Shown: positions 42,137 to 52,500, counted from the first letter of the stretch. The stretch is DNA of 64,000 nucleotides from JAWKXU01 sp964468045 (GCA_964468045.1 CAYXTO010000012.1:29038-93037); one strand, 5' to 3'. The notes: generated by a model not told the origin, from the sequence alone. Translations and numbers: made by a program.

Positions 42137-44253
42137 GCGCCCTGTCCCTCGCAACTGACGAGAAATCCGTGGAAACGGTGCTTGCCGTTCCCGGCATGCA
42201 TTGCGCGGGCTGCATCAGCAAGATCGAACGGGGCTTGCAGGAGACGCGGGGCATCCTGTCGGCCCGGGTCAATCTCTCCGCACGGCAGGTGACTGTCCGG
42301 CATGATCCGGCCTTGAAGCCACGCGATCTTGTCGTCGAACTGAGCCGGATCGGCTTCGAGGCGGAACCGCGCAAAGGCGCGCTGGCGCGTTCGGATTCCG
42401 CCGTAAGGCCGTTGCTCGCTCCCCTCGCGGTCGCGGGTTTTGCGGCAATGAACGTGATGCTGCTGTCGGTCAGCGTATGGTCGGGCGCCGATGGCGCAAC
42501 CCGCAGCATGTTCCATTGGATCTCCGCGCTGATCGGGGTGCCGGCCATCGGCTATGCCGGGATACCTTTCTTCCGCTCGGCCTGGGGAGCGCTGCGGCGT
42601 GGCCGCACCAATATGGATGTGCCGATTTCGATCGGGGTTTCGATCGCGGCCCTGCTCAGCCTCTATGAAACGATAGTGGGCGGCAAGGATGCGTGGTTCG
42701 ACGGCGCATTGATGCTGCTCGCCTTCCTGCTGGCCGGGCGCGTGCTCGACGCGATGATGCGGGATCGCGCCCGCACCGGCGTGGATGCGCTGCTGCGCCA
42801 TGTGGCCGCGGGGGCAATGGTCGTGGGTCCGGACTGCAAGCTCGAATGGTGCAAGGCGGAAGATCTGGCGCCGGGTACGATCATGCGGGTCGCGGCCGGC
42901 GAAAGACTGGCGGCCGACGGGGATATCCTGTCAGGCGCCAGCCGCTTCGACCAGTCCCTGCTTACCGGGGAAAGCGCGCCGATCGCGGCAGCCGCTGGCG
43001 AACGGGTGCTGGCGGGAACGCTCAACCTGGACGCTCCGGTCGATGTCAGGGTGAGCGCCGCGGGGCGGGACACGACGCTTGCCGAGATCGCACGCCTGAT
43101 GGAAGCCGCCGCGCAGGACCGTTCCAGATATGTCCGCATCGCCGACCGAGCGGCACGGCTCTATGCTCCCGCCGTCCACACTCTGGCGGCCTTGAGCTTC
43201 GCGGGTTGGATGATAGCGGGGGCCGGGTGGTATCACTCGCTGGTGATCGCCGTCGCGGTGCTGATCATAACCTGCCCTTGCGCCCTTGGGCTGGCCGTGC
43301 CCGTAGCCCAGGTGGTGGCCAGCGGGGCATTGATGCGCGCCGGGATCATGGTCAAGGATGGCTCCGCGCTCGAACGGCTGGCGGCAGTGGACCGCGCCTT
43401 GCTCGACAAGACCGGCACGCTCACCCTCGGCAAACCCATGCCGGATACGAACGTGCTGAGCAGCCTGCCTGAAGATGCGGCGGCGGTGGCGCTTGCCCTT
43501 GCATCGAACAGCCGCCATCCGATTTCGCGCGCGCTCGCCGGCGCTTTGGCCGCAGCGGGCCATCACGCGGCAGAACTGACGCAGGTCACGGAGCGGGCCG
43601 GGTCGGGCGTGTTCGCCCAATGGCAGGGCCATGCGGTGGCCCTGCGCCGCCCGGAAAGCGCGAACGGCATCGCGGTGGCTCTCGATATCGAAGACCGGCC
43701 GATCTGGCTGATCCCCTTTGCCGACCGGCTGCGAGCCGACACCGGGGAGGCGCTGGCGCAACTCGCCCGGCTCGGGCTGGAAACTACGATCCTGTCGGGG
43801 GACAATCCCGCCTCGGTCGCCGCGGCGGCCCGCGAAACCGGCTTGTTCGCGCAGGCAGGCGCTTCCCCGCAGGACAAGCAGGACGCCATCGAGCGCTTGC
43901 AGAACGCGGGGCACAACGTGCTGATGGTCGGCGACGGGCTGAATGACGGGCCCGCCCTGGCCAGGGCGAATGCCTCGATTGCCCCGGGCTCGGCAAGCGA
44001 CGTGGGATTGCAGGCCTCCGACTTGGTGTTCGTGCAGGACTCACTGCTGGCCTTGCCCCGTGCGGTGCGCACCGCGCAGGCCACCATGCGGGTGGTGAAG
44101 CAGAACTTCGCCCTGGCGATCGGCTACAACGTGCTTGCCGTGCCCTTGGCCATGGCCGGGTTCGTCACGCCGATGATCGCCGCGCTTTCGATGTCGCTGA
44201 GTTCGCTGGTCGTGATCGCCAATTCGTTGCGTCTGGGCAGGGCCGCCCGATGA
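42133..44253 (+). CDS. ccoI: CcoI, copper-transporting P-type ATPase
   Basis: 706 residues. N-terminal HMA domain with GMHCAGC (Cys24, Cys27), the CPx motif TCPCALGLAVP, the phosphorylation motif DKTGTLTLG, and the hinge VGDGLNDGPALA. CcoI/FixI exports copper from the cytoplasm for CuB insertion. No additional metal-binding domain is present. It overlaps ccoH and ccoS. Confidence 0.96.
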   Translation: MSALSLATDEKSVETVLAVPGMHCAGCISKIERGLQETRGILSARVNLSARQVTVRHDPALKPRDLVVELSRIGFEAEPRKGALARSDSAVRPLLAPLAVAGFAAMNVMLLSVSVWSGADGATRSMFHWISALIGVPAIGYAGIPFFRSAWGALRRGRTNMDVPISIGVSIAALLSLYETIVGGKDAWFDGALMLLAFLLAGRVLDAMMRDRARTGVDALLRHVAAGAMVVGPDCKLEWCKAEDLAPGTIMRVAAGERLAADGDILSGASRFDQSLLTGESAPIAAAAGERVLAGTLNLDAPVDVRVSAAGRDTTLAEIARLMEAAAQDRSRYVRIADRAARLYAPAVHTLAALSFAGWMIAGAGWYHSLVIAVAVLIITCPCALGLAVPVAQVVASGALMRAGIMVKDGSALERLAAVDRALLDKTGTLTLGKPMPDTNVLSSLPEDAAAVALALASNSRHPISRALAGALAAAGHHAAELTQVTERAGSGVFAQWQGHAVALRRPESANGIAVALDIEDRPIWLIPFADRLRADTGEALAQLARLGLETTILSGDNPASVAAAARETGLFAQAGASPQDKQDAIERLQNAGHNVLMVGDGLNDGPALARANASIAPGSASDVGLQASDLVFVQDSLLALPRAVRTAQATMRVVKQNFALAIGYNVLAVPLAMAGFVTPMIAALSMSLSSLVVIANSLRLGRAAR

Positions 44254-44399
44254 ACGGGCTGGTCTTTCTGATCCCGGTCGCGCTCTCGCTCGGTCTGGCT
44301 GGTCTCGGTGCGTTTCTGTGGTCTTTGCGTTCCGGTCAGTTCGATGATCTTGACGGCGCGGCCCATCGTATCCTGATCGATGAGGAACCGCCCGAATGA
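44250..44399 (+). CDS. ccoS: CcoS, cbb3 oxidase maturation protein
   Basis: 49 residues: MNGLVFLIPVALSLGLAGLG is a membrane helix, then FLWSLRSGQFDDLDGAAHRI, the CcoS motif with SGQFDDLDG, and a short acidic end ILIDEEPPE. CcoS is needed for cofactor insertion into CcoN. ATGA overlap with ccoI at the start and with the next gene at the end. Confidence 0.93.
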   Translation: MNGLVFLIPVALSLGLAGLGAFLWSLRSGQFDDLDGAAHRILIDEEPPE

Positions 44400-44644
44400 T
44401 GGCTGGTGGCGCTACCCTGCTGGCTCTTGCTGCGTTGGTGCCTGCGGCATTGAACCCCGCGCTCGCGCTGTATCGGCCGGGGATTCCCGTGGCGCTGTGC
44501 GGCGGATCGGCGGGCTCTGTGGTAGAGATTCCGCTGGCGCCGCAGCGATTGCCCGGCAGCGACGAGGAGCTGTGCTGCGGCAAGGCCTGCCATGGCGGGT
44601 CCTCGCGCAAGCGCGCGGGGACGAACATGGATCCGGTTCAATAA
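44396..44644 (+). CDS. Small secreted or membrane protein with Cys cluster, end of cco locus
   Basis: 82 residues. N-terminal hydrophobic segment (GGATLLALAALVPAALNPAL), probably a signal peptide or anchor, then an isolated Cys (VALCGGSAG) and a cluster CCGKACHGG near residue 60 followed by a basic tail SSRKRAG. I do not recognise the family. The start overlaps the ccoS stop (ATGA), so it is translated with the oxidase assembly genes. A role in copper or heme handling is suggested only by position and the Cys/His cluster. Confidence 0.65.
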   Translation: MMAGGATLLALAALVPAALNPALALYRPGIPVALCGGSAGSVVEIPLAPQRLPGSDEELCCGKACHGGSSRKRAGTNMDPVQ

Positions 44645-44653
44645 AGGTACCGT

Positions 44654-45814
44654 CTACAAGGGGCAGTTGGGTTCCAGACCCAGCTGGACGCGGCCGAGAT
44701 TTTCGGCAGCCGTTTCCACATCGAGGAAGCCGTGGACGCGTAACACGTTCATATCCCGCAGAAAACGTTGCAGGGGCGAGGTGTTCCGGTAAGCGCCGCC
44801 ACCGGCCCCCAGCATCAGCTCGTTGATTCCCCTGTAGACATAATCCGCTATCATGCCCACGCGCGCGCGGATTTCGGCCCGCTTCTCGATGGGCCTGATC
44901 TCGGCAGGATCGACCGTATCCAGGAAACGGGCATAATCGTGCAGCAGCGTTTCCGCGATGGCGGCCCCAGCCTGCCCGTGGCCAATTCGTATCTGCGCTG
45001 TCTGCTTGTCCTGAACCTTGGCGGAGGTGAAGGTCGAATAGCGATCCATCGTCAGTCGCTTGAATTCATCCGCCGCACCGCGATAGGCGCCCGCCATCAC
45101 TGGCAATGTCTCCCCCAGCACGAAGGGCAGGATCGGAAGCGAGTAGATGCGGTTACGGTGTATCTTCGCCCCCGGTGACTGGCCGTTCAGCAGGTCAGCC
45201 ACGTCGACCACGCGATGCTGCGGGACGAATACGTCGTTCAGCCTGGCGTCGCCGCTGGAGGTGCCGCGCATGCCGGCCATGTCCCAGTTGTCGATGATCT
45301 CCACCTCGGATGCGGGGACCATGAATGCCAGGGCACCCTGCGGTTTATCGTCAACCATGACGAGACCGCTGTTGAGGAACCAGTCGCTGCGCGAGCTGCC
45401 GGAGTTCCATTGGCTGAGGCCGCTGGCGATATAACCGCCATCGACGGGCTTCAGGCGGAAATTCGGCGCGATCGTGCCGGGCGTCAGCCCGAAGGGGCGG
45501 TCGGCAAAAACCTCGTCCTGAAACTGCTTGGGCCAGAGGGCGTGTATGTAATTATGGCCGATATAGAAGGAAATGACCCAGGCCGTGGAGGTGCAATAAC
45601 GGCCGAATTCGTAGACCACGGCAGCCATGGTGGCATAATCGAGTTCGTGCCCGCCGTACATCTTGGGGACCAGGATCTCCATCAGGCCGGCGTCACAACA
45701 GGCGTCGATCACCTCGTCGCTCAGTTTGCGGTTGCGATCGGTGTCGTAGGCCTCTTTCCCGACCATCGGGGCGATGTCGCGCGCCCGCGCAATCAGCATT
45801 TCTGAAAGGCCCAT
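44654..45814 (-). CDS. Acyl-CoA-dehydrogenase-fold flavin monooxygenase (group D type)
   Basis: 386 residues with the acyl-CoA dehydrogenase fold: N-terminal helices (SDEVIDACCDAGLMEILVPK), beta domain (GGYIASGLSQWNSGSSRSDW), and C-terminal helical part (MLGAGGGAYRNTSPLQRFLR). The pattern, especially GGGAYRNTSPLQRFLRDMN, is closer to the HsaA/HpaB-like flavin hydroxylases, which use reduced flavin and oxygen on phenolic or steroid rings, than to true acyl-CoA dehydrogenases. No reductase partner is beside it. It is divergent from a LysR regulator that probably controls it. Confidence 0.82.
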   Translation of the reverse strand: MGLSEMLIARARDIAPMVGKEAYDTDRNRKLSDEVIDACCDAGLMEILVPKMYGGHELDYATMAAVVYEFGRYCTSTAWVISFYIGHNYIHALWPKQFQDEVFADRPFGLTPGTIAPNFRLKPVDGGYIASGLSQWNSGSSRSDWFLNSGLVMVDDKPQGALAFMVPASEVEIIDNWDMAGMRGTSSGDARLNDVFVPQHRVVDVADLLNGQSPGAKIHRNRIYSLPILPFVLGETLPVMAGAYRGAADEFKRLTMDRYSTFTSAKVQDKQTAQIRIGHGQAGAAIAETLLHDYARFLDTVDPAEIRPIEKRAEIRARVGMIADYVYRGINELMLGAGGGAYRNTSPLQRFLRDMNVLRVHGFLDVETAAENLGRVQLGLEPNCPL

Positions 45815-45901
45815 TTCATTCTTCCTCTCTGCACGACAATTTCGAGGCCTGAGTTCGACCTCAGATTGGCTGTCACGGCAGCTTTAGTCCGGATCGAAGC
45901 C

Positions 45902-45947
45902 ATCAATAAAATGGATTAATCTGATGGATATCATCGTTTGTATTGAT
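45902..45947. promoter_or_regulatory. Tandem ATC-N9-GAT sites, possible NodD-type LysR operator
   Basis: ATC-N9-GAT occurs at 45902-45916 and again at 45933-45947, with 31 bases between equivalent positions (three helix turns). This is the core motif described for NodD-bound nod boxes. It lies between the flavin monooxygenase and a NodD-like LysR gene, 36 bases before the LysR start. Confidence 0.55.
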
Positions 45948-45982
45948 GCTAAAGAGTCGAAGGCAGATGGAGGAACCAGGAT

Positions 45983-46948
45983 ATGATGAACGCCAGGGAT
46001 CCCGGCAAATCGCTCAGGACGATGAATCTCAACCTTTTGCCGATCCTGCGTGAATTGTTGTGCCAGAGAAACGTGACCCGAGCTGCCGAGAAACTCAATT
46101 TGACCCAATCGGGCGTAAGCGAAGCGCTGGGGCGGTTGCGCGTTCAATTCGACGATGAACTGTTGGTCAGGGTGGGGCGCAAGATGGTTCCCACGGCGCT
46201 GGCGATTGCGCTCGCCCCGCGCATTGAAGAGTTGCTAGGCGGCCTGGAGGATCTTCTCAAACCCTCATCGTTCGATCCCGCGGCGGAAGAGCGACAATTT
46301 GTTATCGCGACCGGCGATACCATCGTTTTGGCGTTGGGAGAGCAGCTTATCGGGCGGCTGGCGGCTTTGGCCCCCCGCACGACAATCCAGTTCATCAGTA
46401 TTCAATATGTGACCCGGCGCGATCTGGACGAAGGAAAAGTCGATTTCATCATCATTCCCCGGCGCGTCATCCCAGGTTCGATTTTCAATGAAGACGGGCT
46501 TGAGTGGATAAAACTCTATCGCGAGGAGTGGGTCTGCATCGCGCGGCGCGATCACCCTCGGCTGCAGGGAAAATTATCCCTTGAAACGCTGAACGATCTT
46601 CCCTCGATTGCCTGTCGCTTCGACGACAATAGCTACCTCCATGGCGCGCTTCCGGGGCGCGATCAACCTGAACAGCTGCGTGTGTCGCAATTTACCCTGC
46701 TGCCTTTGCTGGTCGCGCGATCGGATGCGATCGCATTGGTGCAGCGTCATGTCGCGGAGTGGTTTGCCGGCCATATTCCCATCGATATTTTCGAACCGCC
46801 CATTCCGTTTCCCGAACTCGACGTGTGCGCATTCTGGTCTGCGATCCATCGCAACGATCCGATGCATCTATGGCTGAGAGAGCAGATCGCGGAGATCGTC
46901 CGTGAAGCTGATAATCCCTGGCTTCCCTCAGGGGGACAATCCGCCTGA
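45983..46948 (+). CDS. LysR family regulator, NodD-like
   Basis: 321 residues. N-terminal winged helix-turn-helix: LNLLPILRELLCQRNVTRAA, EKLNLTQSGVSEALGRLR, and FDDELLVRVGRKMVPTALA; the NLNLL start and LVRVGR block are like NodD. The effector domain covers residues about 100-310. It is divergent from the flavin monooxygenase and likely activates it in response to an aromatic or similar inducer. GGAGG nine bases before the ATG supports the start. Confidence 0.92.
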   Translation: MMNARDPGKSLRTMNLNLLPILRELLCQRNVTRAAEKLNLTQSGVSEALGRLRVQFDDELLVRVGRKMVPTALAIALAPRIEELLGGLEDLLKPSSFDPAAEERQFVIATGDTIVLALGEQLIGRLAALAPRTTIQFISIQYVTRRDLDEGKVDFIIIPRRVIPGSIFNEDGLEWIKLYREEWVCIARRDHPRLQGKLSLETLNDLPSIACRFDDNSYLHGALPGRDQPEQLRVSQFTLLPLLVARSDAIALVQRHVAEWFAGHIPIDIFEPPIPFPELDVCAFWSAIHRNDPMHLWLREQIAEIVREADNPWLPSGGQSA

Positions 46949-47063
46949 TGGAAGTCATGTTCCGAAGCGTCATGCGGAAGGCCTGCGCCGGAACTGCATT
47001 GCCAGACTGCATTTTCCGAGGCGCCGCACTGCTCCATAAGCCCGCGCAGACGATCGGATTCTT

Positions 47064-47183
47064 CTAGACCGCAGTGTATCCGCCATCCACCGGCATAACG
47101 ATGCCCGTCACAAATGAAGCTGCATCCGATAGCAGCCACATTGCAGCTTCGGCTTCCTCGATCGGCAACGCCGCCATTCCTCG
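47064..47183 (-). pseudogene. C-terminal remnant of a short-chain dehydrogenase
   Basis: About 39 residues read AALPIEEAEAAMWLLSD, then AASFVTGIVMPVDGGYTAV and a stop. This is the standard C-terminal end of a classical SDR (VTG then VDGG). The rest of the gene is missing: upstream on this strand the frame changes to unrelated sequence and runs into the imuA promoter. It marks a deletion or a recombination junction. Confidence 0.8.
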
Positions 47184-47233
47184 AACGTAACTTCGTGAAG
47201 CTTCTTGCCGACATTGGGCACCTCGGCATTGCA

Positions 47234-47266
47234 TTGGCTTTGGCAAAAGTGGAACATATAAAGAAC
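47234..47266 (+). promoter_or_regulatory. imuA promoter with LexA box
   Basis: -35 TTGGCT (47234-47239), 17 bases, -10 TATAAA (47257-47262). GAAC at 47252-47255 and 47263-47266 with seven bases between is the LexA operator GAAC-N7-GAAC and covers the -10. It ends six bases before the imuA ATG. Confidence 0.88.
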
Positions 47267-47272
47267 AAACCC

Positions 47273-48052
47273 ATGGCTGATTCGCTTATCCTCAATGCTC
47301 TCAAGCGCCGTATTGCTGGGATTAATCCTGGCTTCGATTCCGCTCCGTTTCGAAATTTTGCGACGGGCCATGCCGACCTGGATGCCGCGTTGCGCGGCGG
47401 ATTGGCGGAAGGGCGATTGCACGAACTGTTTGCGTCGAGCGTTGATGATGCACCCAGCGCCGCAGGATTCGCCGCCATGCTGGCCCTGAGAGCGAAGGCC
47501 GGGCCGTTGGTATGGCTGCGTACCGAGGTAGCGGAACGGGCGATGGGACAGCTTTATATGCCGGGCTTTGTCGAATTGGGCGGTGATCCCGACTTCATTA
47601 TTCTAGCGCTGCTGCCCGACGATAAGATGCTGTTGCGAACGGCCGCCGATGCCGCTGCCTGCTTGGGGTTGGGGGCGTTGGTGGTGGAATGTTGGGGCAA
47701 GGCCCCTTTGCTGACCCTGACCGCCAGTCGGCGACTGGCGCTGGCAGCCGAGAGATCGGGTGTGACCCTGTTCCTGCTGCGTGTCGATGCCGACCCGGTG
47801 CCCAGTGCAGCCGCGACCCGGTGGGGCATCAAGGCCGCTCCCTCGATCACGATGGCTCCGGATGCGCCGGGACATACCATGATCGAAGTGGAATTGTTGC
47901 GGCAGCGTGCAGGGCCGGCGGGCATGCGATGGCAAGTGGAGTGGAATCGTGACGAGCGTGCGTTTCGGAAACCGGCGTTACCTGGCGTTGTGGCTACCCT
48001 ATCTGGGAATCGATCGACTGATCCGCGCAGGGAAAGCACCCGCCAGTCCTAA
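47273..48052 (+). CDS. imuA: ImuA, RecA-like SOS mutagenesis protein
   Basis: 259 residues. RecA/SulA-related fold: FATGHADLDAALRGGLAEGR near residue 25, LHELFASSVDDAPSAAGFAA, then GPLVWLRTEVAERAMGQLYM and LVVECWGKAPLLTLTASRRL. ImuA helps load the ImuB-DnaE2 mutasome in translesion synthesis. The frame is open 53 codons further upstream, but the LexA box and -10 lie just before this ATG, so it was chosen. It overlaps imuB by about 100 bases. Confidence 0.93.
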   Translation: MADSLILNALKRRIAGINPGFDSAPFRNFATGHADLDAALRGGLAEGRLHELFASSVDDAPSAAGFAAMLALRAKAGPLVWLRTEVAERAMGQLYMPGFVELGGDPDFIILALLPDDKMLLRTAADAAACLGLGALVVECWGKAPLLTLTASRRLALAAERSGVTLFLLRVDADPVPSAAATRWGIKAAPSITMAPDAPGHTMIEVELLRQRAGPAGMRWQVEWNRDERAFRKPALPGVVATLSGNRSTDPRRESTRQS

Positions 48053-49508
48053 TACCCCACTGGCGCTGGTTGAAAAGGTCAAGGGTGCGGTCCGACTGAC
48101 AATGGTCGATCCTACCGCGGCAGGGATGGGATTGCAGTGTGGCATGGGTTTGGCGGATGCGCGCGTCGTGGCGCCGGACTTGCTGGTGTTTGACCAGGAT
48201 AGGCATGCCGATGCGATGCTGCTCGACCGGCTGGCCGATAATTGTGTGCGCTATACGCCCCATGTCGCGCTCGACAGCCCCGATAAGCTGGTACTCGATC
48301 TGACTGGCTGCACGCATTTGTTCGGGGATGAAGATGCGTTGGCCGCCAATGTCGGGAAGCGGATGGTGCAGCTGGGTATGCGTATCCGCACGGCCTTTGC
48401 CTATGGGCCGGAAGCGGCACTGGCGCTGGCGCGGTTCCACCCGGTTCCTGCGGCAGACGAGCGTATGAGCGTTCTGCGCCTGCCCATCGCTGCATTGGGA
48501 CTGGGAACGGAGCGCGAGGTATCGCTCACTCGCGCGGGACTGGTGACGATCGGCGATGTCGCGCAGCGCCCACTGGCGGGGATAGCGGCGCGTTATGGCG
48601 AGGATGCGGTCCATGCGATCCGGCGCATGATTGGAGAGGCGGACAGCCCACTTGCCTTTCGAGTAGTAGAAACACCTTTCCATTTCGACCGGCGCTTTGC
48701 TGAACCGATTGCGTGCACCGACTATGTGTTGGAACGGCTAGGCGATCTGGCCACGGAGGCAGTGACAGCACTCCATGCGCGCAACCGCGGCGGGCGGCGC
48801 TTTGAAGCGGTGTTCTTCCGCACCGATGGCCTGACCCAGCGACTGACGATCGAAACCAGTGTCGCCACGCGCGATGTGAAGTCGATCCTGCGGCTGTTCC
48901 GGGAGCGGATAGACAGCCTGGCCGATCCGCTCGACCCCGGCTTCGGTTATGACATGGTGCGGCTGAAAGTACCGATGCATGAGCCACTGGCTGCGAGGCA
49001 GTTGCAGCTGGATAGCGAGGCCAGCGCCATGCAGCAGGTCGAAGACCTCGTCGATCGCCTCACCATTCGCCTGGGGCGCAAGCGCGTGTGCCGTTTCCGA
49101 TCACGCGACAGCCACATTCCCGAGCAGGCACAATTCACATTGCCGGCGATAGAAGCCAAGAAGCAGCTTGGTGATTGGGTAAAGTCGACACCCGAAAATC
49201 CTCCGATGCGCCCGCTGCACTTGTTCAACCCGCCCCAGCGTATCGAGGTGCTGGCCTCTGTGCCCGATGGGCCGCCCTACCGCTTCCGTTGGCGCAAGTT
49301 ATTCCACGAAGTCAGCCGGTTCGAAGGGCCGGAACGGATCGCGTCCGAATGGTGGCGAGCGAAAGACGGCAATCCCTCTCACGGCGCCCCAACGCGCGAC
49401 TATTATCGGGTGGAGGATCGCCGCGGACGGCGCTTCTGGATTTTTCGGCATGGGCTGTATGACGATGCAAGGCATCCAGACTGGTACGTCCACGGGTTGT
49501 TCGCATGA
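47949..49508 (+). CDS. imuB: ImuB, Y-family polymerase-like protein of the mutasome
   Basis: 519 residues. Y-family polymerase fold beginning YLALWLPYLGIDRLIRAGKA; the catalytic acidic residues are known to be missing in ImuB. ImuB bridges the beta clamp, ImuA and DnaE2. GTG at 47949 with GGAG upstream is the best start; it is inside imuA, giving coupled translation. The C-terminus ends RFWIFRHGLYDDARHPDWYVHGLFA-like sequence that matches the family end. It overlaps dnaE2 by four bases. Confidence 0.93.
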   Translation: MTSVRFGNRRYLALWLPYLGIDRLIRAGKAPASPNTPLALVEKVKGAVRLTMVDPTAAGMGLQCGMGLADARVVAPDLLVFDQDRHADAMLLDRLADNCVRYTPHVALDSPDKLVLDLTGCTHLFGDEDALAANVGKRMVQLGMRIRTAFAYGPEAALALARFHPVPAADERMSVLRLPIAALGLGTEREVSLTRAGLVTIGDVAQRPLAGIAARYGEDAVHAIRRMIGEADSPLAFRVVETPFHFDRRFAEPIACTDYVLERLGDLATEAVTALHARNRGGRRFEAVFFRTDGLTQRLTIETSVATRDVKSILRLFRERIDSLADPLDPGFGYDMVRLKVPMHEPLAARQLQLDSEASAMQQVEDLVDRLTIRLGRKRVCRFRSRDSHIPEQAQFTLPAIEAKKQLGDWVKSTPENPPMRPLHLFNPPQRIEVLASVPDGPPYRFRWRKLFHEVSRFEGPERIASEWWRAKDGNPSHGAPTRDYYRVEDRRGRRFWIFRHGLYDDARHPDWYVHGLFA

Positions 49509-52500
49509 CCGGTTTTGCGGAGTTGGTCGCCGCGACCAATTATTCCTTCCTGCGCGGGGCCTCGCATCCTGCCACTATGGTCGAGCAGGCGATCGCGCTG
49601 GGCTATACCGGGATTGGCATCGCCGACCGCAATACGGTGGCAGGCGTGGTGCGCGCCTGGGCAGCCTTGCGTGAGAAAAATGCCGAAGCACAGCATTTGT
49701 TCGGCAAGGGCGTCGATATGAAGCTGGTGGTGGGCGCCCGGCTGGTGTTTTGTGACGGCACGCCGGACATCGTGGCTTATCCAGTAAATCGCACCGGCTG
49801 GGGCAATCTGTGCCGCATGCTGACCGAAGGGAACAAGCCCGCTCAAAAAGGTGATTGCCTGCTGACCTTCGAACATCTGATCGAATTTTGCGGTGATTTG
49901 TTGCTGATCGCAATGGCGGAAGCACCGGACGAGGAGATCCTGCGCCGCCTGCTGTGGCGTACGCGGGGATCGCTATGGTTGGGCGCCCCCATGACCTATC
50001 GCGGGGACGATCGCCGCCGCCTGGCCCGGCAGCAGGCCTTAGCGTATCGGCTGGGCATTCCGCTGCTCGCCACCAATGACGCACTTTATGCAGAAGTCAG
50101 CGATCGCCCGCTGCACGATGTCGTTGCCTGTATCCGCGAAGGGGTGACGGTTGCGCAGGCCGGGCGCCGCCTGCTCGCCAATGCCGAGCGTCACTTGAAG
50201 ACCCCGCAGGAAATGGCACGACTGTTTGAGGACACGCCGGAAGCTGTCGACCAGACGCTGGTGTTGCTATCCCGCATTGAATTCGACCTGTCACAACTTC
50301 ACTATGAATATCCTCACGAGCCAGTGCCGGAGGGATGGCAGGCACAGGACTGGTTGGAGCATCTGGTCCGTTCCAAACTTCCCGAACGTTATCCCGATGG
50401 ATTGACGCAGGATGGCATCGGGAAGCTGCAAGCCGAATTCGATCTGATCCGCGCCAAGGATTATGCCCATTACTTCCTGACGGTTCACGATGTGGTCCGA
50501 TATGCGCGCGATCAGGGAATTCTGTGTCAGGGGCGGGGATCGGCGGCCAATTCGATCGTCTGTTACGTGCTGGGCGTCACGGCCATAGATCCTATCAAGG
50601 AAAAGCTTCTGTTCACCCGCTTCCTTTCGGAAAAGCGCGACGAGCCGCCCGATATCGATATCGATTTCGAGCATGAAAGGCGCGAGATCGTCATGCAGTA
50701 CATCTACGAACGGTATGGCCGGCATCGTGCCGGGATCGCCGCCACCGTCATCCACTATCGGCCGCGCAGCGCCGTGCGCGAAGTCGCCAAGGCCCTGGGA
50801 ATTTCGGAGGATACAGTTCAGCGGCTGACCAGCACGGTATGGGGCAGCTTTTCAGGTTCCATGGAAACAGACCGCTACCACCAGGCCGGCATCGACATCG
50901 AAAATGCCGAGATCGTCCGGCTGAAAGCGCTGGTGGACCGGTTGCTGACCTTCCCGCGTCACTTGTCGCAACATGTCGGAGGCTATGTCCTGACTGAGGG
51001 GCGGCTGGACGAACTCGTGCCGATCCACAACGCCGCCATGCCCGATCGCACCTTTATCGAATGGGACAAGGATGATCTCGACGCGCTGGGTCTGATGAAA
51101 GTCGATATTCTGGCGTTGGGCATGTTGACCTGCATCCGCAAGGCTTTCGATCTGATGCGACAATGGGATGTGGGAGATCATCAGCTTCACACCATTCCCC
51201 CGGATGATCCTGAAACCTACGCGATGCTGCGGAAAGGCGACAGCATCGGTGTGTTCCAGGTGGAAAGCCGGGCGCAGATCAACATGCTGCCCCGGATGAA
51301 GCCCAGGGTGCTTTACGATCTGGTCATCCAGGTCGCGATCGTACGCCCGGGCCCGATCGAAGGTGACATGGTGCATCCCTATCTGCGCCGGCGGGCGGGC
51401 AAGGAAGCGCCCGAATGGCCTTCACCCGATCCGCCGCATGATCCCGATGAACTGAAAAAGGTTCTGGGCAAGACGCTGGGTGTCCCGCTGTTCCAGGAAC
51501 AGGCGATGAATCTGGCGATCACCGCAGCCGAATTCTCACCTGCGGACGCCAACAAGCTGCGCCATTCGATGGCGACGTTCCGCAATGTCGGCAGAATGGA
51601 ACTTTTCGAAAAGAAGCTGGTCGAAGGCATGGTACGTCGCGGATATGAACGCGATTTCGCCAAGCGTTGCTATCGGCAGATCGAAGGGTTCGGCAGTTAC
51701 GGCTTTCCCGAAAGCCATGCCCAGTCTTTCGCGATCCTGGTCTATGTTTCCAGCTGGATCAAATGCCACCATCCGGCGATCTTTGCCTGCGCGATCCTCA
51801 ATTCGCAGCCGATGGGATTTTATGCGCCCGCGCAGCTTGTTCGCGATGCGCGGGAACATGGGGTGGAGGTGCTGCCGATCGACGTGATGCACTCAACATG
51901 GGATCACGGAATGGAACGGCTTGAAAGCGGCAACCTTGCTTTGCGCCTTGGTTTTCGCCTTATCGGCGGGTTTCGGGAGGACTGGGCAAAGAGCATCGTC
52001 ACGGCCCGTTCTGGAGAGCCCTTTACGTCAATCGAGCAGATTGCTCGCGGCGCCGCACTGCCGTTGCGCGCTCTACGCTTGCTGGCCGATGCCGATGCGC
52101 TGCAATCGCTCGGGACAGGTCGCCGCGATGCCTCGTGGGAAGTGCGACGGACACCTGCCAACAGCCTACCGCTGTTTGAATATGCCAACGCACAGGAACT
52201 GGGCAGCGAGGTCGATCCGCAGCTTCCCTCCCTTCAGCCCTGGGAAGAAGTGACGACCGATTATCAAACGGCACGACTATCGCTGAAAGGGCATCCCATG
52301 CAATTCCTGCGGCCGATCTTTCAGGCGGAAGGCGTGTTGAGTTGTACGGAAATCGCGAATGCCAAAAATGGCAGACGGGTACGAACCGCAGGGGTGGTGC
52401 TGGTGCGGCAACGCCCAGGCAAAGGCAATGCGATCTTCGTTACATTGGAGGATGAGGGCGGCATAGCCAACGTCCTGATCTGGGCGCGGCTGTTCGAACG

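Noticed and set aside
44654..45814. Annotation as a true acyl-CoA dehydrogenase
   Set aside because: The sequence pattern is closer to HsaA-type flavin monooxygenases, and no CoA-pathway genes are adjacent.
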